From positions 1 to 49,440 of the forward strand of contig ONDE01000018.1 in assembly GCA_900316515.1 (NCBI GenBank): a stretch of DNA of 49,440 bases, given 5' to 3'. Source of the stretch: an uncultured Bacteroidales bacterium. Its GTDB lineage: Bacteria; Bacteroidota; Bacteroidia; Bacteroidales; P3. This document shows positions 18,154 through 25,084 of this stretch, piece after piece; position 1 is the stretch's first letter, and each line of letters begins with the position of its first letter. The notes beneath the pieces were generated by a model. It had not been told where the DNA came from and searched no databases. It saw only the letters and a list, made by a program, of their open reading frames with translations. The position numbers and the translations under genes are program-made.

Positions 18154-19008
18154 ATGGTCCCACCTCTCACCACCCCGGTCCCCGTCACCGCCCTGCCGTT
18201 CCAGCTCGACTTTACAAGCGGTATTGTGAGCCTCGGCTCGTGCTTCGCCGACGAGATAGGCTCGCGGCTGAACGATGGCGGCTTCCGCATAGAGCAGAAT
18301 CCCTTCGGCACGCTCTACAACCCCGCATCGATAGCAGCGGCGCTGCACCGCATTGTCGACGACAATGAGATAACCGAGGCCGACCTGGTGCAGCACGAAG
18401 GCCTGTGGCATTCGTGGCACCACCACGGCAGCTTCTCGCGAGCGACGAAAGAGGAATGCCTCGAAGTATGCAATAGCCGCATCCATCAGGCCCACAGGGC
18501 GCTGAAAGAAGCCACCCTGTTGATTGTAACCTTTGGCACGGCATGGGTGTTCGAGCACGACGGCAGTGTCGTGGCCAACTGCCACAAGCTGCCGCCCCAG
18601 CAGTTCGTGCGCCGCCGCATGAGCGTCGACGAGGTAGTGTCTATTTGGCATCCCCTGCTGAAAGAGCTGCACGCCCACTACCCCACCCTCAATATATTGT
18701 TCACCGTGTCGCCTATACGCCACATGGCCGACGGCGCCCACGGCAACCAGCTCAGCAAAAGCACCCTCCTGCTAGCCATCGACCAGCTAAACACTCGAGC
18801 AATCACCTATTTCCCGTCATACGAGATAGTCCTCGACGAGTTGCGCGACTACCGTTTCTTCGGTCCCGACATGGCCCATCCCACCCCATTGGCTGTCGAC
18901 ATAGTGTGGGACCGCTTCCAGCAGGCCTGTATGACGCCCGCCGTCATCCAGCAGGCCCACCTCAACGCCAAACGACACAAACGCGAGAAACATATACCCC
19001 TGCATTGA
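18154..19008 (+). CDS. GSCFA domain protein
   Basis: A 284-residue protein that carries the family's name-giving motif, SLGSCFADEIGSRL, near residues 26-40, followed by NPFGTLYNP, LIVTFGTAWVF, NCHKLPPQQF, FTVSPIRHMADGAHGNQLSK and a final YFPSYEIVLDELRDYRFF with MAHPTPLAVD. GSCFA proteins belong to the SGNH/GDSL hydrolase-like group and are common in Bacteroidota; their reaction is not established. No signal peptide is evident, so a cytoplasmic location is likely. The ATG at 18154 lies 52 bp after dnaE, and the next gene follows 4 bp after the stop, suggesting one transcript. Confidence 0.9.
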   Translation: MVPPLTTPVPVTALPFQLDFTSGIVSLGSCFADEIGSRLNDGGFRIEQNPFGTLYNPASIAAALHRIVDDNEITEADLVQHEGLWHSWHHHGSFSRATKEECLEVCNSRIHQAHRALKEATLLIVTFGTAWVFEHDGSVVANCHKLPPQQFVRRRMSVDEVVSIWHPLLKELHAHYPTLNILFTVSPIRHMADGAHGNQLSKSTLLLAIDQLNTRAITYFPSYEIVLDELRDYRFFGPDMAHPTPLAVDIVWDRFQQACMTPAVIQQAHLNAKRHKREKHIPLH

Positions 19009-19012
19009 TACC

Positions 19013-19534
19013 ATGAAAAACATCAAAGTATTCGCCCTTTTGGCGGCGCTGCTAACCCTGTGCGCCTGCAACCCCACACCTAAGGCTCTGCAGATGGAAG
19101 GCCACTATACCTACCAGCATGCCTTCAACTACGACATGCAAGGCCACCACTTCGACGTGAGCGAGAGTGGCACCATGGACTTCTACGCCGACAGCACAGC
19201 CCTCGACTCGGCACGCCAGGTCTATACCGTCACCCTGCCCGACAGCAGCACCACGACATGGGTGTTCAACTATATCAGTCCCAGCCGCTGGCACCTCGAG
19301 GGCGACACCCTCTTCTTCGCCGGCGCCAAAGAGGGCTTCCGCATGGAACTGATAGAGGGCGACGGCGCGACAGAATTAGCGCAGAAGGTTATCGACACCT
19401 ATAGCAACGGCATCGAATACGAATACCGTTTCCACCTCGACACGCTGACCGCCGACCTGCTGCAGTGGAGTTTCACCTACCGCGACGGCCACAGCGACAC
19501 ATGGCGCTTCTACCGTGCAACGAGTGCTGAATAG
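19013..19534 (+). CDS. Small lipoprotein of unknown function
   Basis: A 173-residue protein with lipoprotein signal MKNIKVFALLAALLTLCAC. The mature part is rich in aromatic and acidic residues and looks like an all-beta, lipocalin-like or calycin-like fold: MEGHYTYQHAF, MDFYADSTAL, WVFNYISPSRWHLEGDTLFF, then YEYRFHLDTLTADLLQWSF and a final DTWRFYRAT. Such 'treated as stress or hypothetical' lipoproteins are common in Bacteroidota, and I do not recognise a named family. It follows the GSCFA gene by 4 bp and is probably co-transcribed. A 7-bp inverted repeat (GTACAGG 19535-19541 with CCTGTAC 19563-19569) directly after its stop may help end the transcript, though no T-run follows. Confidence 0.75.
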   Translation: MKNIKVFALLAALLTLCACNPTPKALQMEGHYTYQHAFNYDMQGHHFDVSESGTMDFYADSTALDSARQVYTVTLPDSSTTTWVFNYISPSRWHLEGDTLFFAGAKEGFRMELIEGDGATELAQKVIDTYSNGIEYEYRFHLDTLTADLLQWSFTYRDGHSDTWRFYRATSAE

Positions 19535-19642
19535 GTACAGGTTTGGCTGCGATGTATGGGGTCCTGTACTCTTCCTGCTGGTAATAGACGTGAACTCATT
19601 AGAATAATTTGGCGAAAAACTTTCAACATCCAATTTAATTCG

Positions 19643-19650
19643 TATCTTTG
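19643..19650 (+). promoter_or_regulatory. Promoter (-7 box) of the riboswitch-CoA-transferase transcript
   Basis: TATCTTTG is a perfect Bacteroidota -7 box. TTTC about 18 bp upstream (19621-19624) is a possible -33 element. It lies 64 bp before the start of the riboswitch P1 stem. Confidence 0.6.
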
Positions 19651-19713
19651 CACCTGCATCGGCGGGACGGCATCACAGCCTACTCCTCAATGCAACAGCA
19701 CTTTGAAACAGTG

Positions 19714-19893
19714 AACAATTAGGTTCCGCCCTCCAAGAACGGGCGGCCAAGAGGGAATCACGTGCAAATCGTGAGCTGTCGCGCAACTGTAAATCACCGA
19801 ACAAAATCCTGTCGGCGTTATGCCATTGGACACTATCAATGTCTGAGAAGGTGCCGGAAGGATGGTGAAAGCCAGGATACCTGCCTATTTGTT
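19714..19893 (+). ncRNA. Cobalamin riboswitch (AdoCbl/B12 aptamer)
   Basis: The conserved core is present in order: AGGTTCCGCC, AAGAGGGAATCACGTGC, CTGTCGCGCAACTGTAA (the B12-box type segment), GCCATTGG, AGAAGGTGCCGGAAGGATG and AAGCCAGGATACCTGCC. The closing P1 stem can be read: AACAATTAGG (19714-19723) pairs with CCTATTTGTT (19884-19893) at nine of ten positions. An inner hairpin CCGCCC/GGGCGG supports P2. Cobalamin riboswitches usually reduce expression when B12 is plentiful. The expression platform in the 160 nt to the next start codon (19894-20053) is not obvious: no clear terminator hairpin is seen. Confidence 0.93.
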
Positions 19894-20053
19894 TTCGGAC
19901 AATGCTTTCGCGTCAAAAGTCATTCGTTCCACGGCCCTTCTATGGTTGCCTACCTCCATTTGCTTTTTTTTATTGACACGATACCGCATTGCCCCAATGT
20001 GATGTGGATTTTGAATGCGTTAATTATTGAGTATTAATATAAACAGAGCAACT

Positions 20054-21361
20054 ATGAACTGGAAAGAAGACTATAGAAGAAAAGTGTCGAAGCCTGCAGA
20101 GGCTATAAAAGACATCCACGACGGCCAGTGCGTTGTCATGGGCCACGCCGCCGCCGCACCACGACTCATACAGCAAACCCTCGCCGACCACTGCGAGGAC
20201 TACAACGACGTGCTCATATTCCATATGACCACCCTTGGCGACAACCCCTGCTACAAGCCCCAATGCTACGGCCATTTCCGCCATGTGAGCAACTTTCTCT
20301 CGGCCAACTCACGCGAAGTCATCGAACGTCGCGAAGGCGATTTCTTCCCCGCCTATTTCAAGGACGTGCCCTCGATGATCGGCAACGACATCCCCTGCGA
20401 TGTGGCCGTCTTCCAGACGACACCTCCCAATGCCGAAGGCTACTGCTCGTTGGGCGTCAGTTGCGACTATGCCCACGCCGCCATCCGCGCCGCAAAGACT
20501 GTTATCATCGAGACCAACGAGCTGATGCCCTTCACCCATGGCGACACCATGATCCATGTGTCGCAGGTGAACCACATCATTCCCTGCGCCTACCGCCTAC
20601 AGGAGCTGCAACTCCCCGAGCCCGGCGCTGTCGAGTTGGCCATCGGCCGCAACTGCGCCTCGCTGGTTGCCGACGGTTCCACTCTCCAACTCGGCATCGG
20701 CGCCATCCCCGACGCCGTGCTACAAGCCCTCACCGACAAAAACGACCTCGGCATCCACTCTGAGATGTTCTCCAACGGAGTGATGGAGCTCATGAAGCTG
20801 GGCGTCGTCAACGGCCGTCGCAAGACGCTGCACCGCGGCAAGGCCGTGGTGACCTTTATCATGGGCACCCACGAACTCTATGACTTTGTCGACGACAACC
20901 CCGACGTCGAGTTCCACCCCGTCGACTATGTCAACAGTCCCCTCGTTATCGCCAAGAACGACCGCATGATATCCATCAACTCGTGCCTCGAAGTCGACCT
21001 GCAGGGACAGGTGGCCAGCGAGACCATAGGCATACGCCAGTACAGCGGCATCGGTGGCCAGGTCGACTTTATCCGCGGTGCCTCGCTGGCACGCGAAGGC
21101 AAGGCCATCATCGCCATGCCCAGCACCGCCGCGGGCGGCACCATCTCGCGCATCAAGCCCTTCCTGGCACAAGGGGCAGCCGTGAGCACCTCGCGCAACG
21201 ACGTCGACTATATCGTCACCGAATACGGCATAGCGCGCCTCAAAGGCCGCACCCTCCAGCACCGTGCCGAAGACCTAATCCGCATCGCCCACCCCAACTT
21301 CCGCCCCATGCTGGTCGAAGAATACGAGAAAAGGTTTCAATGCACATGGGGGAGTGAATAG
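20054..21361 (+). CDS. Acetyl-CoA hydrolase/transferase family CoA-transferase (4-hydroxybutyrate/butyryl-CoA transferase-like)
   Basis: A 435-residue family I-type CoA-transferase. Family marks include an N-terminal domain with HGDTMIHVSQVNHIIPC, LQLGIGAIPDAVL, the region GIHSEMFSNGVMEL that carries the catalytic glutamate, and YSGIGGQVDFIRGA with GTISRIKPFLAQGAAVSTSRNDVDYIVTEYG close to the end. This arrangement is closest to 4-hydroxybutyrate and butyryl-CoA:acetate CoA-transferases, and less to succinyl-CoA:acetate enzymes. It would move CoA between short-chain acids in fermentation. The ATG at 20054 (MNWKEDYRRKV) is preferred to the in-frame start at 20027 because family members begin with W-K-x-x-Y. 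It is the only gene between the cobalamin riboswitch and the next promoter. No propionate-pathway gene is adjacent. Confidence 0.88.
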   Translation: MNWKEDYRRKVSKPAEAIKDIHDGQCVVMGHAAAAPRLIQQTLADHCEDYNDVLIFHMTTLGDNPCYKPQCYGHFRHVSNFLSANSREVIERREGDFFPAYFKDVPSMIGNDIPCDVAVFQTTPPNAEGYCSLGVSCDYAHAAIRAAKTVIIETNELMPFTHGDTMIHVSQVNHIIPCAYRLQELQLPEPGAVELAIGRNCASLVADGSTLQLGIGAIPDAVLQALTDKNDLGIHSEMFSNGVMELMKLGVVNGRRKTLHRGKAVVTFIMGTHELYDFVDDNPDVEFHPVDYVNSPLVIAKNDRMISINSCLEVDLQGQVASETIGIRQYSGIGGQVDFIRGASLAREGKAIIAMPSTAAGGTISRIKPFLAQGAAVSTSRNDVDYIVTEYGIARLKGRTLQHRAEDLIRIAHPNFRPMLVEEYEKRFQCTWGSE

Positions 21362-21373
21362 GTGAGTGACATG

Positions 21374-21483
21374 GGTGTGTAGGAGGTGTGCAGGAGGTGT
21401 GTGGGAGGTGTGTGGGAGGAGCCTGGGAGGAACCATGGAGTTGGTATAGAGATGGTATAGAGATGGTATAGAGTTGATATAGG
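21374..21483 (+). repeat. 11-bp tandem array, ten units
   Basis: Ten consecutive 11-bp units begin 12 bp after the CoA-transferase stop. The first four are GGTGTG-type (GGTGTGTAGGA, GGTGTGCAGGA, GGTGTGTGGGA twice), two are intermediate (GGAGCCTGGGA, GGAACCATGGA) and the last four are GTTGGTATAGA, GATGGTATAGA twice and GTTGATATAGG. The register never breaks although the sequence changes along the array. A promoter for the next gene follows at 21543. Confidence 0.9.
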
Positions 21484-21542
21484 GGCAAAGATAATGTAAG
21501 TTGCTGGTTTATATATTCTTCCATAGAAGAATATAGGGCTAT

Positions 21543-21573
21543 TGGGAAGTGGTGAAAAATAAAATATCTTTGC
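21543..21573 (+). promoter_or_regulatory. Promoter of the GNAT gene
   Basis: TATCTTTGC (21565-21573) is a perfect -7 box, with a TTGG element (21543-21546) 18 bp upstream as a -33 candidate. It gives a leader of about 25-30 nt. Confidence 0.65.
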
Positions 21574-21605
21574 AGTCGTTATTGGAGTAAATAACAGACC
21601 TAATC

Positions 21606-22121
21606 ATGGAAACCGAACGAATAGTGCTGCGCCCGTGGCGCGACGACGATGCGGAGGCGCTCTACAAATACGCATCAGACCCCGAAGTGGGACCGCGGGC
21701 GGGCTGGCCGCCACACAAGAGTGTGGAGGAGAGCCGCGAGATAATACGCACCCTCTTCAACTCAGACCACATGTGGGCCATGGAGCTCAAGGCTACCTGC
21801 GAGCCCATCGGCTGCATGGGCTATTTTGTGCACGGCGAGAGCAACATCGACATCGGCGAGAACGATGCCGAAGTGGGCTACTGGATAGCACGTCCCTACT
21901 GGAACCAAGGACTCTGCACCGAGACGTTGCAGATGCTTATAGACTATTGCTTCCGCGAGAAAGGCTTCAAAACCCTCTGGGCCGACTACTTCCCCGAGAA
22001 CCCTGCCAGCGGCCGTGTGATGGAGAAGTGCGGCTTCCACGACACCGGCGAAACAAACCGTTGCAGCCGTCTGCAGGTAGGGAGCGACAGGCCAGTGAGA
22101 ATCATGAAACTAAGCCGTTAG
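21606..22121 (+). CDS. GNAT-family N-acetyltransferase (RimJ/RimL-like)
   Basis: A 171-residue acetyltransferase. The opening METERIVLRPWRDDDAEALYKYASDPEVG is typical of the RimJ/RimL (acetyltransferase_3) group. The acetyl-CoA binding region appears as AEVGYWIARPYWNQGLCTETLQMLIDYCF, where the R/Q-x-x-G-x-G/A loop is represented by NQGLCTE, and the last strands hold NPASGRVMEKCGF, the usual C-terminal motif. Substrates of this group include protein N-termini and small molecules; nothing here fixes the acceptor. It has its own promoter and is followed 77 bp later by ddl. Confidence 0.87.
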   Translation: METERIVLRPWRDDDAEALYKYASDPEVGPRAGWPPHKSVEESREIIRTLFNSDHMWAMELKATCEPIGCMGYFVHGESNIDIGENDAEVGYWIARPYWNQGLCTETLQMLIDYCFREKGFKTLWADYFPENPASGRVMEKCGFHDTGETNRCSRLQVGSDRPVRIMKLSR

Positions 22122-22198
22122 CCGTCATCGGCCTGCAGTCATACAAAAATATCACCCCAAAGCAATAAAACGGCACTTGACGGCGTTACAAAAGAAAA

Positions 22199-23200
22199 AT
22201 GAATAGCATGAAGAAGAACATAGCACTTGTCATGGGCGGTTACAGCGGCGAGCACGACATCAGCATCGCCAGCGGCAACCAAGTGTACGGCCAACTTGAC
22301 CACACGAAATACAACGTCTACAAGATTGTCATCGACCGTGCCGGCTGGTACTGGGAGCACGATGGCGAACACCGTCCCGTCGACCGCGGCGCCTTCAGCG
22401 TCAGCGACAACGACCAGACAGTGCGCTTCGACCTGGCCTTCATCATCGTCCATGGCAACCCTGGGGAAAACGGCGTGCTGCAAGGCTATTTCGACATGCT
22501 TGGCATCCGCTACACCACCTGCGGTTTCTACACCTCGGCGCTCACCTTCCAGAAAGGCTATTGCAACCCTGTGGTGAAAAGCTTCGGGCTGGTAAGAGTG
22601 GCCGAGTCGGTGTTGCTGTACGAAGAGCCCGGCAAACAAGGCCTTGACGAGCTGTTAAGCAGGCTTACACTTCCTGTCTTCGTCAAGCCTGCCGCAGGCG
22701 GCAGCAGCGTTGCCACCACCAAGGTGAAGACCACCGGGCAGCTGATGCCCGCCATACGCGAAGCCTTCACCGAAGACCACGCAGTCCTGGTAGAGGAATG
22801 CATTGTGGGACGCGAGTTCGACTGCGGCGTGTTCCGCAAGGCCGACGGCGAGAAACTGGTATTCCCCATCACCGAGATTATCCCCAAAGGGGGACATGAA
22901 TTCTTCGACTATGAAGCCAAATACCAAGGTTTCAGCAACGAGGTGACGCCCGCTGAGGTCGAGGAACGAATCTCCAAACACATACAAGAGGTTTCCAGCA
23001 AACTCTACGACCTGCTGGGCTGCCGCGGCATTGTACGCTTCGACTACATACACGACACCGCTGCCGACGAACTCTATTTCCTAGAGGTGAACACCATTCC
23101 AGGCCAAAGTGCCGAGAGCATAGTGCCCAAGCAGGCGCGAGCCGTGGGCATCAGCCCTGCCGAGCTCTACGAGATGAGCATCCAGGCGGCGCTGGCATAA
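22199..23200 (+). CDS. ddl: D-alanine--D-alanine ligase
   Basis: A 333-residue ATP-grasp enzyme that makes the D-Ala-D-Ala dipeptide added to the muropeptide by MurF. Marks are an N-terminal MGGYSGEHDISIASG, HGNPGENGVLQGYFDMLGIRYTTCG, the ATP-grasp LPVFVKPAAGGSSVATTKV with VEECIVGREFDCGVF, and the C-terminal YFLEVNTIPGQSAESIVPKQARAVG carrying the metal-binding glutamate and asparagine. The G-x-S/G-x-E-H-D/E start and P-G-x-S/T-x-x-S end are those of DdlB-type ligases. An alternative ATG lies three codons downstream (22208, MKKNIALV). It stands apart from the dcw cluster and ends at a strong terminator. Confidence 0.94.
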   Translation: MNSMKKNIALVMGGYSGEHDISIASGNQVYGQLDHTKYNVYKIVIDRAGWYWEHDGEHRPVDRGAFSVSDNDQTVRFDLAFIIVHGNPGENGVLQGYFDMLGIRYTTCGFYTSALTFQKGYCNPVVKSFGLVRVAESVLLYEEPGKQGLDELLSRLTLPVFVKPAAGGSSVATTKVKTTGQLMPAIREAFTEDHAVLVEECIVGREFDCGVFRKADGEKLVFPITEIIPKGGHEFFDYEAKYQGFSNEVTPAEVEERISKHIQEVSSKLYDLLGCRGIVRFDYIHDTAADELYFLEVNTIPGQSAESIVPKQARAVGISPAELYEMSIQAALA

Positions 23201-23205
23201 ATAAC

Positions 23206-23238
23206 GAGAGGCTCCTCAAACGGGGAGCCTCTCTGTTT
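23206..23238. terminator. Rho-independent terminator after ddl
   Basis: GAGAGGCTCC (23206-23215) pairs fully with GGAGCCTCTC (23224-23233) across an 8-base loop, followed by TGTTTTC. It is placed 6 bp after ddl and 18 bp from the end of the convergent HU gene, so it may serve both. Confidence 0.8.
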
Positions 23239-23255
23239 TCACTGTCGCCAATGAC

Positions 23256-23546
23256 TTATTTTTTCTTCTTGGCGGCCTTCTTAGCGGAAAGCAGGTTGCT
23301 GCCAGCTTTGAACTTGGCGACCTTCTTGGCGGGAACCTTAACGGTGGCGCCGGTCTGCGGGTTCTTGGCGGTGCGAGCCTTGCGGGTCGTCACGCTGAAG
23401 GTACCAAAGCCGATGAGGCTGACCTTCTCGCCTTTGTTCAGCTGATCTTTGATAGCATCAAAGCAAGCGTTCATGGCGCCTTTGGCGGCCACTTTCGTCA
23501 TGCCGGTCTTGGCGGCGATGGCGTTAACAAGTTCGGTTTTGTTCAT
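23256..23546 (-). CDS. HU-family DNA-binding protein
   Basis: A 96-residue histone-like protein with the HU/IHF core: MNKTELVNAIAAKTGMTKV, the dimer-forming helix, GEKVSLIGFGTFSV and the DNA-binding arm with RKARTAKNPQTGATVKVPAKKV. An AKFKAGSNLLSAKK segment and a lysine-rich tail (AAKKKK) follow. The N-P-x-T-G arm motif, whose proline intercalates in DNA, is intact. It should compact and bend DNA as a dimer. It is monocistronic with a canonical Bacteroidota promoter at 23596-23628, in keeping with high expression of HU genes. Confidence 0.95.
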   Translation of the reverse strand: MNKTELVNAIAAKTGMTKVAAKGAMNACFDAIKDQLNKGEKVSLIGFGTFSVTTRKARTAKNPQTGATVKVPAKKVAKFKAGSNLLSAKKAAKKKK

Positions 23547-23595
23547 AATGTTTTTTGTTTTAATTGTTTGAAATGGTTTTCTTTATTTCTCGCTG

Positions 23596-23628
23596 CAAAT
23601 GTATGAATTATTTTTAATATGCACCAAA
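23596..23628 (-). promoter_or_regulatory. Promoter of the HU gene
   Basis: On the minus strand TTTG (23628-23625), a 21-bp spacer and TACATTTG (23603-23596) match both Bacteroidota promoter elements. The -7 box lies 50 bp before the ATG. This is the best promoter match in the window. Confidence 0.75.
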
Positions 23629-23669
23629 TTTTTTTTTACATTTTTTAAAACTTTTTTCAACCAAAAACA

Positions 23670-24605
23670 TTACATTACTAATTCCCAGCCACTTAGGGAA
23701 TTACCGCGAAGGAATTCTTCGATATAATTTTTTCGTTTTCCAGCGATTTGGAGCTCCAAAATGTTCACAAATCCAGCACTTACAGAGACTTTTAGAACCT
23801 TTTTACCATCACAAAAAACACTTCCTGCCGTGGTTTTATCGGCCTTTTCGACACCCACACGGAACACTTTAAAGGATATATCTGCACCTTCGGGTGAGCG
23901 CATCACCATAACCGCGGCAGGATAAGGGGAGAGTCCACGCACGAATCGGTCGACCTCCTCGGGTGTGCGGCTGAAATCGATGCGGCAGTCGTCCTTGAAG
24001 ATCTTAGGCGCAGGACAGGCCACGCCTTCTTGCGGCATAGGCGTTATTGTGCCGTCGGCGATGCCGTCGAGCGTACGCACCACCAGGCCACGCCCCATGG
24101 CAGCCAAGCGGTCGTGCAGCGATTCCGCCGTCTCGTCGGTGGCTATCGGGGTACGTTCCTGCAGCAGGATAGAGCCTTCGTCAATCTTGTGGTTCAGCAG
24201 GAACGTGGTGACGCCCGTCTCCGTCTCGCCGTTGATGATGGCCCAGTTGATGGGGGCGGCGCCGCGATAGCGAGGCAGCAAGGAGGCATGGAGATTGAAT
24301 GTACCGTGAGGCGGCATGTTCCACACCACTTCGGGCAGCATGCGGAATGCCACCACGACAAACATATCGGCATTGCAGGCGCGCAAGGCAGCGAGGAACT
24401 CCTCGTCGCGCAGCTTCTCGGGTTGCAGCAATGGCAGGGCATGGTCGAGGGCATACTGTTTAACGGCGCTGAACACCACTTTCTGTCCCCTACCCGCCTG
24501 CCTGTCGGGCACGGTAACCACAGCCACCACCTCGTGACGGCTCTGTGCTATGGCGTCGAGGCTTTCGACCGCGAAATCGGGAGTGCCAAAGAATACTACA
24601 CGCAT
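23670..24605 (-). CDS. fmt: Methionyl-tRNA formyltransferase
   Basis: A 311-residue enzyme that formylates Met-tRNA(fMet) using 10-formyltetrahydrofolate. The N-terminal catalytic domain shows MRVVFFGTPDFAVESLDAI, VVTVPDRQAGRGQK, and the HGTFNLHASLLPRYRGAAPINWAIINGETETGVTTF block, which holds the catalytic Asn, His and downstream Asp region of formyltransferases. The C-terminal OB-like tRNA-binding domain begins near FVRGLSPYPAAV. The length is normal (about 310-320). The gene overlaps the end of ribH by 10 bp and is the last of the S46 peptidase-rpoN-ribH-fmt series. Confidence 0.96.
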   Translation of the reverse strand: MRVVFFGTPDFAVESLDAIAQSRHEVVAVVTVPDRQAGRGQKVVFSAVKQYALDHALPLLQPEKLRDEEFLAALRACNADMFVVVAFRMLPEVVWNMPPHGTFNLHASLLPRYRGAAPINWAIINGETETGVTTFLLNHKIDEGSILLQERTPIATDETAESLHDRLAAMGRGLVVRTLDGIADGTITPMPQEGVACPAPKIFKDDCRIDFSRTPEEVDRFVRGLSPYPAAVMVMRSPEGADISFKVFRVGVEKADKTTAGSVFCDGKKVLKVSVSAGFVNILELQIAGKRKNYIEEFLRGNSLSGWELVM

Positions 24606-25084
24606 AGGCTCTTACGGTAAGCGACCATCTTCAAAGCTGTGACGGCACCTTCGACGCCCTTGTTGCCATGCTTGCCGCCAGCGCGGTCGAGTGCCTGTTC
24701 CATCGTATTGGTGGTGAGAACGCTGAAGATGACAGGCCGTTCGCGTTTGATAGCCACATTGGTGATACCCTGCGACACCGCCTGGCAGATAAACTCGAAG
24801 TGGCGGGTCTCGCCCTGTACCACGCAGCCGATACAGATGACGGCGTCGAGGTTGTTGTAGTGCAGCATCATGTCGGCTGCCGAGCTGAGCTCGAAAGTGC
24901 CGGGTACACGGCGCACCATGAGGTTCTCCTCCGTCACGCCATGTTCCAGCAATGTATCTACGGCGCCTTTCATCAGCGCATCGGTCACCTGCGGGTTCCA
25001 TTCTGCAGCAATGACACCTATTTTAAATTCTTTCCCGTCGGGCACTGCCTGCGGGTCGTAGTCGGAAAGATTGGTCTTTTTCAT
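24596..25084 (-). CDS. ribH: 6,7-dimethyl-8-ribityllumazine synthase
   Basis: A 162-residue enzyme of riboflavin biosynthesis that joins 5-amino-6-ribitylaminouracil and 3,4-dihydroxybutanone phosphate. Typical segments are IGVIAAEWNPQVTDALMKGA, VRRVPGTFELSSAADMM (substrate-binding P-G-x-F/W-E), DAVICIGCVVQGETRHFEF with the catalytic-loop histidine, and PVIFSVLTTNTMEQALDRAGG. The length fits the icosahedral lumazine synthases. The start overlaps the stop of the rpoN-M23 gene as TGATG, so translation is probably coupled to it. Confidence 0.95.
   Translation of the reverse strand: MKKTNLSDYDPQAVPDGKEFKIGVIAAEWNPQVTDALMKGAVDTLLEHGVTEENLMVRRVPGTFELSSAADMMLHYNNLDAVICIGCVVQGETRHFEFICQAVSQGITNVAIKRERPVIFSVLTTNTMEQALDRAGGKHGNKGVEGAVTALKMVAYRKSLCV

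Noticed and set aside
21374..21483. CRISPR array
   Set aside because: Units are 11 bp and contiguous, with no spacers of constant length and no cas genes nearby.
22121..22184. Inverted repeat GCCGTCA/TGACGGC between the GNAT and ddl genes
   Set aside because: Only 7 bp arms separated by about 50 nt, without a T-run or known operator pattern; could be chance.
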